From Macquaria australasica (lineage: Eukaryota > Chordata > Actinopteri > Centrarchiformes > Percichthyidae), in NCBI GenBank assembly GCA_005408345.1, contig SEMN01000143.1, positions 434,001-498,000 of the forward strand: a DNA stretch of 64,000 nt, read 5' to 3'. The translations under genes were made by a program, and so were the position numbers. Below, piece after piece: positions 34,701-42,829 of this stretch; position 1 is the first letter of the stretch; each line of letters opens with the position of its first letter. The notes under the pieces are model-generated. The model was not told the DNA's origin. It searched no databases and worked only from the letters and a program-made list of their open reading frames with translations.

Positions 34701-36954
34701 GCGACATTCTCGCCTGCGAATATTTACTACATCCAAAAGTAAATCTATCTTGCATCCGGCAGTGCTGCTCCACACGTTGTCCTTGAGTTCATTGTCTTTA
34801 TAATTTTTGTGTCCTTTGTCATATAATACAGGGTGATGAGAAACACAAACAGTCAACAGGTCCGGAGTTGTGATGTTACGTCTGTTCTGCACAACATGCT
34901 TGGTTGATGCCTTTATTCAGCAGGCGAAAGCTCAGAAAAATCGACCTCGTTCCGAAAAAAAATTCCAACGCTTTTTTGCTGCATAATATTCGCTTTCTGT
35001 GTGAAAGTACTCATGACAAAACAACAGTTCGAAAAAATATATTGACGTGCGAATTAATCGCACGAAAAAAACACCTCTGTTGTGTAAAGGCCTCAGTAAT
35101 TCAGTTTAAAACGCCACTTCAATTTCTATCAGTACCTGCTTAAACTGAAACTATATCTTCTCTCAGTACTGCCATTTTAACTTCCATTCCAACTTATTTC
35201 AGTAATTCTGTTTCAATTTCCACTTCAGTTTCTTTTAGCGTTTACACTTACACTTTAATTCCTTTCAGCACTTCCATTGTAACTGCCTCTGTCAGTAATT
35301 TGGTTTCAATTTGTTGTGCTTCAAACTTCAGGTGCTATGTTATTATGTCCTTAAATATGTTAAACCTGGAGCTATTACTACAATACTAAGGCATTTTAAA
35401 ATACTCAACATCTGGACATTGAAACTATTTCAGATGTTTGAACTGCAAATGTTCAGTTCATACAACCCTAAATTTTATAATAAACATTTTTCCTTTCTGG
35501 TTTATGTATTTCAGCTTGTTTTCAGGCATGTGTTGTACTTTTGGTATAGCTGTTTTTTAAAATAATTTTCTCACTGTAGTTTTAGTCTTGGTTTTAACAC
35601 TAAACTAATATTTGTGCATGCTCTCCTCTTCAGTAACACCCACTCCAAACTTTAAAGAGATTTGACTCAGTGGTTTCTAGTTCTTTCCTTGTTATTTGCT
35701 CTCTTCCTGCTTTCCTGAGAGATGTCACTCATGACTAACTTTGACCGCTCTTGTTTTGTCCAGCCCTTTCTCTTATCTCTCTTTGGCTTCCCTCCAGTTC
35801 TCACTCCAGCACTTGTTTTCTTCTCATCTGTCTTTCACTTCATCGGATAAAATGACTCAACCTCTACCTCTACCCTTCACTTAACAACTGAAGATATCAA
35901 TGATAATAAAAAAGAAACAATTGGCATTAGATTGTAACAGGTCTAGTCTCATTCTTTCCCTCATCTTTTTTTTCTCCTCCTTCCCCTCTTTCTAGGTGGG
36001 ATGCGTCCGAACACCCTCGTCCTCGGTTTCTATGACGACTGTCTTCCAAAGGACAGACTGATTGATCCGACACTCTCTACCTGTCAGTCCACAGACTTTA
36101 ACCCCTCCCTGGAGCTCGAGCAACAACCTCCTCTCTTCCACTTCACCTCCCTGCGTGGGTCCTTTGACAGACAGGATTATGGTGAATTTGGGGACGGGAA
36201 GGTTCTAGGATCCCAGGAGTATGTCGCGATCATTGCTGATGCCATGAAGATGCTTAAGAATGTGGTACTTGCCCGATACTTCAACAACTTTGACCGAACC
36301 CAGGTCCTCTCGCCGCCCTCCTCCTCTCCACGGAAGGGAGCTGTGTACGTTGACGTCTGGCCAGTCAACCTCCTGCGTCCGGACAGCAGTAGCTACGTCG
36401 ATACCTGCTCTCTGTTCCTGCTACAGCTAGCATGTATCCTCAACATGGTGAGAGCCTGGCGCAAAGCTACGCTCCGTCTCTTCCTGTGCGTGGAGGAAGG
36501 ACGAAGTGTGAGAGGCTCGGAGGAGAAGCTGGGCCAGCTGTTGAAAGAGTTGAGAATTAAAGCACAGGTCTACCCCGTGCCCTGGGACCAGCAGGTGGCA
36601 CTACACTGGCAGCGCCAAGGCAAGTGGGGCAAGAAACAGCCGTCACAATCCCCTGATACCACTGAAGAAGAGAATAAGCCGAGGGCAGATGAGGAAGAGA
36701 ACGAAGACGATTATGTCAATAGTTTCCCGAGCAACGCCACACGCCTGTCAGATGACTACCTGTCAGCTGTCAATGAGCTGATCATGAACACGGGTCGCCC
36801 CGCCCCTGCTGTGCGTTTCCTGTACTTGCCCCGTCCCCCAGCTGACACCCGCCGCTACACCACCTATTTACACCAGCTGGAGCTGCTGACTCAGGACCTG
36901 GGCCCCACATTGCTCATCCACGGTGTCACACCTGTCATCACCACTGACCTTTGA
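2631..36954 (+). CDS. slc12a9: SLC12A9 (cation-chloride cotransporter family member 9), last seven coding exons
   Basis: Joining 2631-2788, 6449-6531, 15613-15737, 27519-27711, 32137-32311, 33778-33924 and 35996-36954 gives one open frame of 612 residues ending in TGA. The 5' exons are upstream; the whole protein is usually about 900 residues. SLC12A9 is an orphan member of the SLC12 cation-chloride cotransporter family, a multi-pass membrane protein with a large cytoplasmic C-terminus. Residues 1-186 hold the late membrane helices, including VTVGVYSSTLSAAMSNLIGA, VLISWFLVQLVLFSGKL and hydrophobic runs around 95-110 and 135-170. From about 187 the cytoplasmic domain follows (VRKYLLMLDVRKDHVKFWRP, then GMRPNTLVLGFYDD), with an acidic stretch near 516-535 and the terminus LIHGVTPVITTDL. 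I recognise the family by these motifs. The transported substrate cannot be read from the sequence. Confidence 0.95.
2789..6448 (+). other. slc12a9: slc12a9 intron, 3.7 kb
   Basis: There is no exon-like frame here. It holds a short (AC)n at about 4361-4375, a pyrimidine-rich stretch around 4840-4905, and a MITE-like segment at about 5275-5675. A moderately complex stretch at 3850-4000 looks unique and could be tested for conservation. Nothing else stands out. Confidence 0.7.
5275..5675. repeat. MITE-like segment, imperfect ends
   Basis: The left end (AGGCGTTCAGACTGAAAA) and the reverse complement of the right end (AAGGCCGTGTTTAGATGAAA) are loosely similar. The interior has no coding capacity. 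This resembles short non-autonomous DNA elements of fish, but the match between ends is weak. Confidence 0.35.
6449..6531 (+). CDS. slc12a9: slc12a9 coding exon
   Basis: This 83-bp exon reads KALSPAKKTSYSGNPWVSVL, then ISWFLVQ, after two bases that complete the split Gly codon. The acceptor is CCTTGTAG and the donor is CAG|GTTAGT. It encodes a loop followed by the start of a membrane helix that continues in the next exon. Confidence 0.93.
8315..8646 (+). repeat. SINE-type repeat with tRNA-like head
   Basis: The repeat begins GGCGGCACGGTGGTGCAGTGG and contains TGGTGCAGTGG (8325-8335), an exact match to the tRNA A-box consensus. A decayed B-box-like GGTTCTCCGGCC follows about 30 bases on. The body (around 8390-8620, including CATGTTCTCCCC and CGCGTGGGTTCTCTCCGGG) belongs to a repeat very common in fish, and the end is ATGG-rich. 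A 14-bp direct repeat (AAATGGATGGATAG) flanks it at 8301-8314 and 8647-8660. I am sure it is a repeat; the SINE class is an inference. Confidence 0.72.
9946..10112 (+). pseudogene. LINE reverse transcriptase fragment, frameshifted
   Basis: One frame reads LELNALQTVEMVVDFQKNPP, and a shifted frame continues as VESFCFLGTIITQDLKWD. Together these match the C-terminal part of non-LTR reverse transcriptases (the EMVVDF...FLGT.I..DLKW pattern). A frameshift near 10005-10020 and the lack of flanking LINE sequence show it is a dead scrap. The clade cannot be fixed from so little. Confidence 0.72.
10858..10921. repeat. (CA)n microsatellite
   Basis: About 32 uninterrupted CA units; the long Thr-His open frame across it is an artefact of the repeat. 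Confidence 0.97.
12244..12351. repeat. Hairpin-forming inverted repeat
   Basis: Arms at 12244-12264 and 12331-12351 are reverse complements at 20 of 21 positions (core GCCATGTAGAGAGA). They enclose a 66-bp loop. It may be a very short MITE or the inner part of a longer one. Confidence 0.7.
12656..13261. mobile_element. MITE-like family A, copy 1
   Basis: The left end TTAAAGCTGCA and right end TGTAGCTTTAA are inverted repeats with one mismatch. The interior shares long stretches with 53110-53638 and 58068-58535, such as CTAGCTGGTGAACATAGTGG in copies 1 and 2, CAGGCAGCTG, and a TAAAAGGAGAG block. No transposase is present. The superfamily is unknown. Confidence 0.7.
14005..14160 (+). repeat. 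Dispersed repeat family B, copy 1
   Basis: It starts TTAAAGGCCCTATGTGCAGA and shares ATAACATTTTTCAAATTATT with 34075-34225. The reverse strand of 57640-57780 is also similar (TGATGGCATACG against TATGGCATACGC). The outer boundaries were not resolved. Confidence 0.55.
14548..14750. repeat. Dispersed repeat with (CAACT)n lead
   Basis: Four CAACT units are followed by TTTATATAGAACCTTTCATA and CCCAAAGTGCTTCACAGAGC, then an A-rich tail. This pattern recurs widely in fish genomes as part of a retroposed repeat. The class is not certain. Confidence 0.5.
15613..15737 (+). CDS. slc12a9: slc12a9 coding exon
   Basis: This 125-bp exon reads LVLFSGKLNTIASIVTIFFL and LVYAAVDLACLALEWASAPN, then F and a split Arg. 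It follows a long pyrimidine tract ending TTTCTTTCTAG and ends CAG|GTACAC. The peptide is strongly hydrophobic and is characteristic of this transporter. Confidence 0.95.
18500..18890. promoter_or_regulatory. Candidate conserved non-coding element
   Basis: A GC-rich block (18535-18605) is followed by an AT-rich block with ATTAGC/TAATTA-like homeodomain core sites (GTAATTAGCATAACTAATTT at about 18845-18864). The sequence is complex and non-repetitive within a repeat-rich intron. Function is inferred from composition only. Confidence 0.25.
19114..19155. repeat. (TG)n microsatellite
   Basis: About 20 TG units. Confidence 0.95.
19862..20340. repeat. Decayed MITE-like repeat
   Basis: It opens GGGGCCAGATGCATAAAACT and has several TTTATAAA/TTTTATAAAT blocks, a style typical of fish non-autonomous DNA transposons. 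Clear terminal repeats were not found. Confidence 0.35.
21540..21715 (+). repeat. DNA transposon fragment, family C
   Basis: It contains CAATCTATCCAATAGTTGTTGAGACATTTC-like sequence, then a GACCAAAGTGGCGGACC block and CCATAGAGCCATGATGCTAGC at the end. The same order occurs at 48375-48785, and inverted at 47602-47830. It is the 3' end of a dispersed fish element. Confidence 0.7.
23393..24000. repeat. Decayed non-autonomous DNA element
   Basis: It starts TTAGGGCCCTATTTTCGCAG, a recurrent terminal motif of fish non-autonomous elements, and runs on as non-coding DNA. Its right end was not found. Confidence 0.4.
24185..24346 (+). repeat. DNA transposon fragment, family C
   Basis: It has ATCCTGAGGGGAACATGAAT, then TTTCATGACAATCTATCC and TAGTTGTTGAGACATT, as in other copies of the family. 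It stops abruptly where CAGTGTTGGAGAG, the apparent hAT left end, begins, so it may have been interrupted by that insertion. Confidence 0.65.
24347..25299 (+). pseudogene. hAT transposase gene, internally deleted
   Basis: Two open frames remain. At 24451-24579 a short frame starts MSSDNNAFQCWKFKNIF and ends with VQCKACLP; it looks like the first half of a BED-type zinc finger, with the Cys pair but no His pair. At 24589-25299 a 236-codon frame holds the transposase C-terminus: YADVLQPLAVAINILQGE near its start and the hAT dimerisation region (FPIVKRLFVKYNTTLPCSAP, LFSHGG, NRMSDDHMEQVLLLRYN) at about residues 172-230. The middle of the catalytic domain is missing, so no active transposase can be made. 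A CAGTGTTGGAG start at 24347 looks like a hAT terminus; no right terminus was found. Retention of the long frame could be chance or domestication. Confidence 0.8.
24589..25299 (+). CDS. hAT C-terminal dimerisation domain ORF (236 codons)
   Basis: This frame is uninterrupted from ATG to TGA and ends HDD. The first 70 residues carry the alpha-helical YADVLQPLA and SLKTKLSEKLPHLVY segments. A low-complexity Ser/Asp/Glu-rich linker follows (about 118-150), and then the dimerisation helices. It lies inside a slc12a9 intron on the same strand. Family identity is from the LFSHGG/NRMSDDHMEQVLLLRYN pattern of hAT transposases. It is most likely a remnant; expression is unknown. Confidence 0.6.
   Translation: MTSLKLQEYADVLQPLAVAINILQGENKCYLGFLIATLLSLKTKLSEKLPHLVYTAHIITATTVAIEERFGSVLASHEAKMATTTLPKFCLCWLSPEKREDMRRTLLQEAVALEQHSPTERKDDSSSVKSDESDENCFVFDNAKMSSSDSITHKEVRKYLENSDNNLKSLKAFPIVKRLFVKYNTTLPCSAPVQHLFSHGGNLLTSSRNRMSDDHMEQVLLLRYNKQYCPNIQHDD
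26819..27294. mobile_element. Non-autonomous DNA element, hAT-like
   Basis: The left part (GCGGCTCGGGCTGC, GTCCGAACCCGACCC) and the reverse complement of the right part (GGGTCGGGCCCGGCCAAG) are similar. A near-identical 8-mer flanks it: AGTTTGCA at 26811-26818 and AGTTTGCT at 27295-27302. That fits an 8-bp target duplication with one change. The terminal bases themselves are diverged, so the ends are approximate. Confidence 0.5.
27519..27711 (+). CDS. slc12a9: slc12a9 coding exon
   Basis: This 193-bp exon completes the split Arg and encodes PTFRYFTWHTCVLGIVGCAI, a run of membrane helices, and SSWGYISQALIFHQ. The acceptor is TTCTTAG. The donor is CAG|GTCTGA, with a T at +4, and it runs straight into a (CA)n tract. 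It ends the membrane-spanning part of the protein. Confidence 0.95.
27717..27752. repeat. (CA)18 at a splice donor
   Basis: The tract starts five bases after the GT of the donor at 27712. Further CA-rich tracts follow at 28047-28090 and 28153-28220. Confidence 0.97.
28047..28220. repeat. Compound CA-rich microsatellites
   Basis: A (CA)22 array at 28047-28090 and an interrupted CA array at 28153-28220 are separated by 60 bp of ordinary sequence. Confidence 0.95.
30235..30410 (+). repeat. Dispersed repeat, copy 1 of a pair
   Basis: It shares CATACCAGACCAAGTA, GGCTGTAGCA, GAATTGAG and TAAGAGGAAGATTGTG, in the same order, with 38322-38495 in the 3' UTR. The family is not identified. Confidence 0.65.
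31676..31755. repeat. (TA)n / (TATAGA)n array
   Basis: A TA tract passes into repeated GATATA and TAGATA units over about 80 bp. Confidence 0.93.
32137..32311 (+). CDS. slc12a9: slc12a9 coding exon
   Basis: This 175-bp exon reads VRKYLLMLDVRKDHVKFWRP, then QILLMVSNPRSSVGLITFIN and on to HVQLGDL plus a split base. The acceptor is CCTACAG and the donor is A|GTAAGG. It starts the cytoplasmic C-terminal domain; VRKDHVKFWRPQ is a signature of SLC12 carriers. Confidence 0.95.
32312..33777 (+). other. slc12a9: slc12a9 intron, 1.5 kb
   Basis: No gene or clear mobile element is seen. The last 300 bp are pyrimidine-rich, which explains the 127-codon chance frame from 33460 that runs across the next splice acceptor. 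Confidence 0.7.
33778..33924 (+). CDS. slc12a9: slc12a9 coding exon
   Basis: This 147-bp exon completes a split Asn and reads TLPFDPLQSQYDSWLSLVDH, then LNIKAFVNLTLADSVRHGIQ, HLLFISGL and a split Gly. The acceptor is CTTCCCAG and the donor is G|GTCAGT. It is part of the cytoplasmic domain. Confidence 0.94.
34075..34225 (+). repeat. Dispersed repeat family B, copy 2
   Basis: It has TTAAAGCCACTATGTGAAGT, then ATAACATTTTTCAAATTATT, as in the copy at 14005. Confidence 0.55.
34380..34655 (+). repeat. Degenerate minisatellite, left part
   Basis: Units of roughly 30-60 bp recur with the pattern TTTCAGTGCTNACACTTAAAC and CATTCTAACTGCCATTTTAA. Divergence between units is high. The same array resumes at 35094 after the inserted element. 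Confidence 0.7.
34656..35093. mobile_element. 438-bp MITE with perfect 13-bp TIRs
   Basis: AGGCCTTTACACA at 34656-34668 is the exact reverse complement of TGTGTAAAGGCCT at 35081-35093. The interior has no coding capacity. The triplet TCA borders both GGCC termini and may be a 3-bp target duplication, as in PIF/Harbinger elements, but this is not secure. It interrupts a minisatellite, which marks its borders independently. Confidence 0.8.
35094..35310 (+). repeat. Degenerate minisatellite, right part
   Basis: It continues the TTTCAGTAATTCTGTTTCAA and CAGCACTTCCATTGTAACTG units seen left of the insertion. Confidence 0.65.
35996..36954 (+). CDS. slc12a9: slc12a9 last coding exon
   Basis: This 959-bp exon begins after a pyrimidine-rich acceptor (CTCTTTCTAG) and ends at TGA 36952-36954. 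It encodes the final 318 residues after the split Gly. Visible blocks are GMRPNTLVLGFYDDCLPKDR, YVAIIADAMKMLKNVVLARY, VDVWPVNLLRP, LFLLQLACILNMVRAWRKAT, an acidic Glu/Asp-rich linker and VRFLYLPRPPADTRRYTTYL before the terminus. It carries over half of the C-terminal domain in one exon. The acidic linker is probably disordered. Confidence 0.96.
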
Positions 36955-38321
36955 TCAATCCCCTTCCCTTAGATGCTGAGGCCTGGTGAGTTTTGCAGTG
37001 TCCCCACCAGCTGTGATCTCAGCAGTGCCCATGGCCTGACCTCCCCATCCAGCGACAGACTGGGGAAAAGAAAACAGCCCTTGAAATTTGACCCAGACAG
37101 GGAAGTCACTGCTAACTCATTGATACCATCTGCACTGCCTCGCACAATGTAGAACAAAGTCTCTCGAGATACAGCCTATATTTATAATATTTAAAATGAA
37201 GACTGGATATTATACTTGGTCACTTGAATCACAAAAATCCTTCTGAAGTCACCATGATGTTAAATGTATAAGGTCAACCATGTCGCGATTTAAGCACGAA
37301 ACAATCAGACTGTGATTGAATGTACCAAAGTAAAGTTAACAGCTTTTGAGGTAAATGTACAACCTGCCAAACACAAGCCTCCTTGCAGGCCAGTCAAAAG
37401 CAGTATCAAATAGAATACAGTCTTCTTTTTAATCCATTTGTACCCATATTACAATACTCATCAGTGGTCCAAGAGCTGACAGGCCCACATGGGAAAATTT
37501 GGATTGCCAGTCCGTCATCACTCCATCAGCTACTTCTTCATCCATACTGTATCTACGATAGAGAGAGCGGCCTTGAAATGTTTTCTGGGTGTGCTGCTGC
37601 TCAAATTCCTTAATGATCATTCCATATGCTTTCAGATCTAAAAGTGCCTTGCTAGTTAGGAAGCTAAAGTTTGGGCTCATTCCATCACGGAGAGAAAGTT
37701 GGACAGCATTACACCTTGGAGCAGTCATTTACAGGAAATCTGCTTTTCTATTTTAGGAGCCTAGAACAAAGGAAACAGTTGAACAGTAACAACGACGGGG
37801 CTATGGAAGTCTTCAAAGTTTTATTCCAAAACTCATTTTACATGGGATCTCAGGAAGACATTGCTCTTTTTTTCCTATGCACTTTTGTCCTGCCTCTGCC
37901 AAACTGCATGTAGTGCATTTCTCCAAAATTCCTTTAACATGTTTACAGCACTAATAACTACTGTGATTATCCACAATATTTTATTGATTGTTTTTATGTA
38001 TTTTAGGTACACTGTAACTGTTAGAATAGCTTTTACTCACCAGTGCCCACATTACTTGACCAGCATCAATTCTGAAGTGCCTAAATGTATTTTAATATTT
38101 ACATATCTACATCTTTGGCCTTCACCCAAAGTATTTGTAACATTTGAAGTGAACCTGTGTAACAGCTGCTATACAGTGGCCACAAGTGGCATTCATGGGA
38201 AAATGGTAAATACTAGAGTGTAGTGTACCCATAGCACAAGAAGAGATGAGTCTGAAAAGTCAGAGAACTGACTCTGTAATGTCAACTGCACAACAATATT
38301 TATCTGCGGAAAGGATGTTAA

Positions 38322-38495
38322 CATTAGTCTCAATAAGGTGCTGGTCATACCAGACCAAGTAAGGCTGTAGCAACAAAACCCCCGAGTGTGTTGAATTGAG
38401 AAAAGGTTATAGGTACTTATAAATCCAATTTGTCATTTCTAAGAGGAAGATTGTGATATTTGTTCTGTCAAAAGTGACAGTCTCACTTTAAGCAT
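38322..38495 (+). repeat. Dispersed repeat, copy 2 of a pair
   Basis: It is collinear with 30235-30410 and lies in the predicted 3' UTR. Confidence 0.65.
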
Positions 38496-39023
38496 CACTG
38501 TGTTACCTAGCATTCTGTGGCTAATAGTATTTCCATTCCTTGACATATTGATAATGCAGTGTGTATCCTCTAAGATCAATGGCAGCTGCAGGTTTATTGT
38601 AAAAAATAATCAAAAGGGTTGGCATCCTTGTATTTTGAGTCTCTAAAGAGTTTAATAGATTCATCCTGACAATCTTCATCACACTGACTTTGACACACCT
38701 GTGGGGTTCAGATCCATATTTGAAGAAAGGCTGGTACTTGGATTTCTGTCTTTGAAATTAGATTTATGTTTACTTGTGGACCAATTGGATCCTTCTGATT
38801 TCCACGGACGGGTTCTTGTTTGGACACTACACTCCTCAACAAACCATTGACACTACATTTCTTCAAATCTTTGACTTAGATTTCTGCTCTTGACCTCACA
38901 GGAGTGCAAAAACACACTCCTTTATTGAAGAAATGAGATGTTCAGTGTTTGATCTGTTGAAATCTGAAAACAATTTATATATATATATACGTTACAAGAT
39001 GTAAACTGAAATGACAGGAAAAA

Positions 39024-39029
39024 AATAAA
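39024..39029 (+). terminator. slc12a9: Candidate polyadenylation signal of slc12a9
   Basis: AATAAA is followed within about 25 bases by TGTCC and a run of nine T, fitting a downstream U/GU-rich element. It is the first canonical hexamer after the stop codon. Confidence 0.5.
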
Positions 39030-39454
39030 AGGTTTGCACTACATGTCCTTTTTTTTTACTTCCTCAGGAGATTGTTTGCGAAAGCCAGATCAAACTTAAC
39101 AACCGCTCAGGGCGTCCAGACTTTGTTTCATTTCAGCTGAAGACCAGTTTGTGTGTCTCAGAGCAGAGACCTGGGGGGGTTTTGTGTCCGCTGCACTTGT
39201 TTGTTTGAGGTAAACTTTGGAAATAGAGGCTGAGATAGCTCAGCAGCTCAGACAGAGAGATACTAGAGGGTGCCAGCCAGCCAAATTACCTTGTCCTACA
39301 GTCACCCTCGCCGCCAACCAGGCAGAAATGGATTCCATCTCCGCTCTGAGGTGAACAACAGATTGCAGAAATAAGCCCAAATAACCATCGATATCTGTTC
39401 AGGAGGAGGGAGGCTGACATTTATCACTGAAGGAAGGACCCTGGCTCTGAGGGG

Positions 39455-39457
<3 letters not shown>

Positions 39458-39493
<36 letters not shown>
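39458..39493. repeat. (GT)n microsatellite
   Basis: About 17 GT units, just outside the left arm of an inverted repeat pair. Confidence 0.95.
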
Positions 39494-39494
<1 letters not shown>

Positions 39495-39502
39495 AATAAA
39501 TA

Positions 39503-39968
39503 CTTGAAGAGAAATTAGTCTCAATACTGGTGACAAATGCATGTCACCACTATTGGTAACAGATTTACAAATGTGTATGACGTTCTGTGAGTAATTTATG
39601 GTGTTCACAAATGTTTTTTCCAATCCACAAACATAAATACCAATCAGTTTGAACAAATGTAAAACAATTTAACAAATAAATACAGCCCAACTTGAATAAA
39701 TGTCAGTATTCTACATACATATTTCCAACTTCAAGTTCATTAATCTAATAACATTAGCTTTTTAAAAGCTTCCTGTACATGTAAATGACTAAAACTATTT
39801 TTAGTTTTTTGTATTTATTTGCAGATTATGAAACACTGGGTTACGTTTGTGTGTGGAGTTTTGAAACTCTTCACAGCCTTCCATTCACAAATGCATGTTG
39901 CTGGTGGAAAACAAAGACGCTCGGTTCTTCAGCGCATTCATGTGGAATTTCAAGGTGGGAAAGGCGTT
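39503..39968 (+). repeat. Inverted repeat pair, left copy
   Basis: Blocks GAAGAGAAATTAGT, CTGTGAGTAATTTATGGTG, GTGTGTGGAGTTTTGAAACT, CACAAATGCATGTTGC and GCATTCATGTGGAA occur in the same order on the opposite strand at 41300-41760. The two copies share about 450 bp with many changes. Confidence 0.75.
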
Positions 39969-41299
39969 TTTCCTAAATTATACAATAGCCTTACCTGGGC
40001 CCCCTTCTTAGTAGGTGGGTAACTGAGTTAGCTTGATTTGGTTGCTGATGATTTGCTGCTGCAAAAGTGTGGGCTTATTCACAGTGAGCTGGGTCATAGC
40101 CAAGAGTTTTTAGGCTGAACCCCAAACACGACAGCATTTTCAGATACAAATGACTCCTTTTCTTAGAGACAAGGCGATTTGAGATGAGAAGATGTAGATT
40201 CTTGAGAAACATTTACGATATGTTATTAATTTGTCATGTTATATTTGACTTCATTTTCACAATAAAGAGTTAAATACCTATGATAAAATACACAACAAAA
40301 TGAAATTAGTACCCTTTAAAAAGAACCAACCAGGAAAAAAGAAAGACATGAACTCATATAAAACTGTTAAAAGTCTATTGGAAACATAAAACATGACGTT
40401 TAACTGTGACATTATGACGGGCTTTTGTCATTTGAACTGTAAAATGTAGAAGGTAAGTGTACTTGCATCATCAAGTACAGACTTTATTCACATGGATTGA
40501 AACAATGTATTTTAAATTGGAATAAGTTAGTAACTAAATGTAAATGATTTAGATAAGATTGTATACCAAACACTATTTGTGATAATATGGCCTTGCAATT
40601 AAATCTGCTCAATCTTGAACACATCACTCACAATATGACCTCATTCACTCAAAATAACTAATCGTATAACAACAATTGTGTGGAAACATTGTGAAGCACA
40701 ATGTAGAACAAAATAACACCAGTAACAAGAGTTATGTCCATGAATCCATTGCCCCAGTGCATGCTGGGAGGCTTCCCAATATACTGACCCCATGAGTCTT
40801 ATTATACATCCATGACTGACCAAAATGTAAGTACAATCATATGATCAGTATTCAGCCAATCATATGAGTTTTAACTCTCTACTCACGTTGCCTTTATTTC
40901 AAAATAAGAGCGCACTGTTATTCAAGATAACTTCATTCAGGATTAACAAATCAATCATCTATCTGTGTTCGAGAACCCACTCCGTTGGATGAGAAATCAC
41001 AGGATTATTTTATCTTGATAACAGCATGTAAACCTGGATTAGTTAAACCATGTTTGAAGAATGGGGCCCTCTGCTGAACTAATGAACATAATGTTAAAAG
41101 ACTATTACATTGGTTCTTAAATTGTTGGAACCAAGGCAGTTGATAAGCATGTCTATAGGAGTCAGGGAAGGGACACAGCCTCTACATGCTTGATGTGACA
41201 AAAACACTACAGTCAGTGAATTTGAAGTTGCCAAAATGAAAGTCATATGACACTGGAATGTTCCACATAAAATTATTTATTTCAATATTAAATGTTCAA

Positions 41300-41760
41300 A
41301 GGGTGACGAGCTAACGTACGTTTTTCCCACTTACAATGACCTGACGTTCCACATGAATGCACTCAAGCTGGGCATCCGGGTTTATCCACCAGCACTTAAA
41401 TGCAACATGCATTTGTGGATCAGAGCCTGAAGAGTCTCAAAACTCCACACACGAATGTGATCCAATCCACATGTGTCAGGTGACCCGTGCACGCACATTC
41501 AGCAATCACTTCATAAATGCAAACAATATGTTTAGACAGTTACATGCACAGGAAGAGGTTATAAGCTCTATGAAGCTGAAGGTGGGAATATGTATCTAAA
41601 ATACTGACATTTTTTGTAAAACTGTTTTACATTTGTGAACACCATAAATTGCTCACAGATCGTCATGGACACTTATAAATCTTGTTTTTATTTGTGGATC
41701 ATGAAACATGCATTAGTCACCAATACTTGACACTAATTTCTCTCCATATACTGCAGGCTT
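41300..41760 (-). repeat. Inverted repeat pair, right copy
   Basis: Read on the minus strand it matches 39503-39968 block for block. The 1.3 kb between the copies has no coding frame. The pair may be two insertions of one family in opposite directions or the arms of a larger fold-back element. Confidence 0.75.
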
Positions 41761-42075
41761 CAGAATAAAATTTTGCATTCAAAGTGTTTTGCCTGTTAAA
41801 ACAAAAAAACTGTAGGCTACAAAAAACAAGAGATGGTGACAGGAAGGATGAGGGTGGCTGTGGCAGAGGAGAAGAAGAACCGCACCCGTAGGGGTTTTTT
41901 TAAGTGTGTGTTTGTGACAAAATCAAAGATGGAGACCATCAGGGCTGAGTGTGTGTTTGCCTCCGAGTCGAAAACCCTGCTCTGTCATGTCTGTAGCCCT
42001 GATCAGAGGAAACTTGTCACTACCTTGTCACTTCCACCGTGTGTCATAGCCCTAACCACCAGGCACGCCGCCGGG

Positions 42076-42077
<2 letters not shown>

Positions 42078-42107
<30 letters not shown>
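42078..42107. repeat. (CA)n microsatellite
   Basis: About 15 CA units. Confidence 0.93.
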
Positions 42108-42109
<2 letters not shown>

Positions 42110-42829
42110 CATCACTTATAATTTCTACCACACTTTCCATTTCATCTCCCTCTCTGCATCTTCAGATCCACTTAATTTTACATGACTCACAGATTGCCAG
42201 AGTCATCAGATGGGTCGGATGGGAGAGATGGAGGTAGGAGAGGAGGATGGGGTGTCAAGTAGAATTTGGTCACACTGACACCCAGATTCGATTACTAGTT
42301 AAGGTTTTTTGGAGGCCAAACAGACCCCTGGCTTTTCCTATGAATCATGTTTGCATTCCAATATGCAGAAAATTCAACACAGCAGTCGTAGTCTGATTTC
42401 CAAAGTGTCTAAAGCAATTCTTCACTGCTGTGATTGCACGTCTACTGTATGTTTTTAGCACGTGGCACTGAGATTGCACTACTTCACATCCAGTAAATGC
42501 TCTGAACTGAGTACATGTGCATGCATACATGTATTTTGTGCTCCTTAATGACAACAATCTTGGAGGAAAGGGCACTAAGAAGTGTCATGTAAGCATAAAG
42601 TAAAGGCAAATCATTTCGCAGTTCCATTTTCTTCCTGAATATGAGCTCAGTGTGTGCGTTGCTCAGCCAGTGGGCACTTCACTGTGTATTGCTCTAACAT
42701 ACATTATAAATAGAATGCAACCAGTGAGGGTTTCTGCAGGCAAATACTTTAAATTGCCTGACATTTTCTTGCAAAAACATACAAATATTTAGTGTTTGAC
42801 ATGTAGCTGAAAGAATGAAAAAGCTCCAA

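Larger units (their letters stand above)
33925..35995 (+). other. slc12a9: slc12a9 intron, 2.1 kb
   Basis: It holds a family B repeat (34075-34225), a degenerate minisatellite split by a TIR element (34380-35310), and an unremarkable pyrimidine-rich run to the acceptor at 35995. Confidence 0.7.
36955..39045 (+). other. slc12a9: slc12a9 3' UTR (predicted)
   Basis: No further coding signal follows the stop. The first AATAAA on this strand is at 39024-39029, followed closely by a T-rich stretch, so a 3' UTR of about 2.1 kb is likely. It includes a repeat (about 38322-38495) that is related to intron sequence at 30235-30410. The end is inferred, and a shorter UTR using a variant signal is possible. 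Confidence 0.5.

Noticed and set aside
41833..42237. 134-codon frame starting MVTGRMRVAV
   Set aside because: The second half runs into a CA repeat, there are no splice partners, and no known family was recognised.
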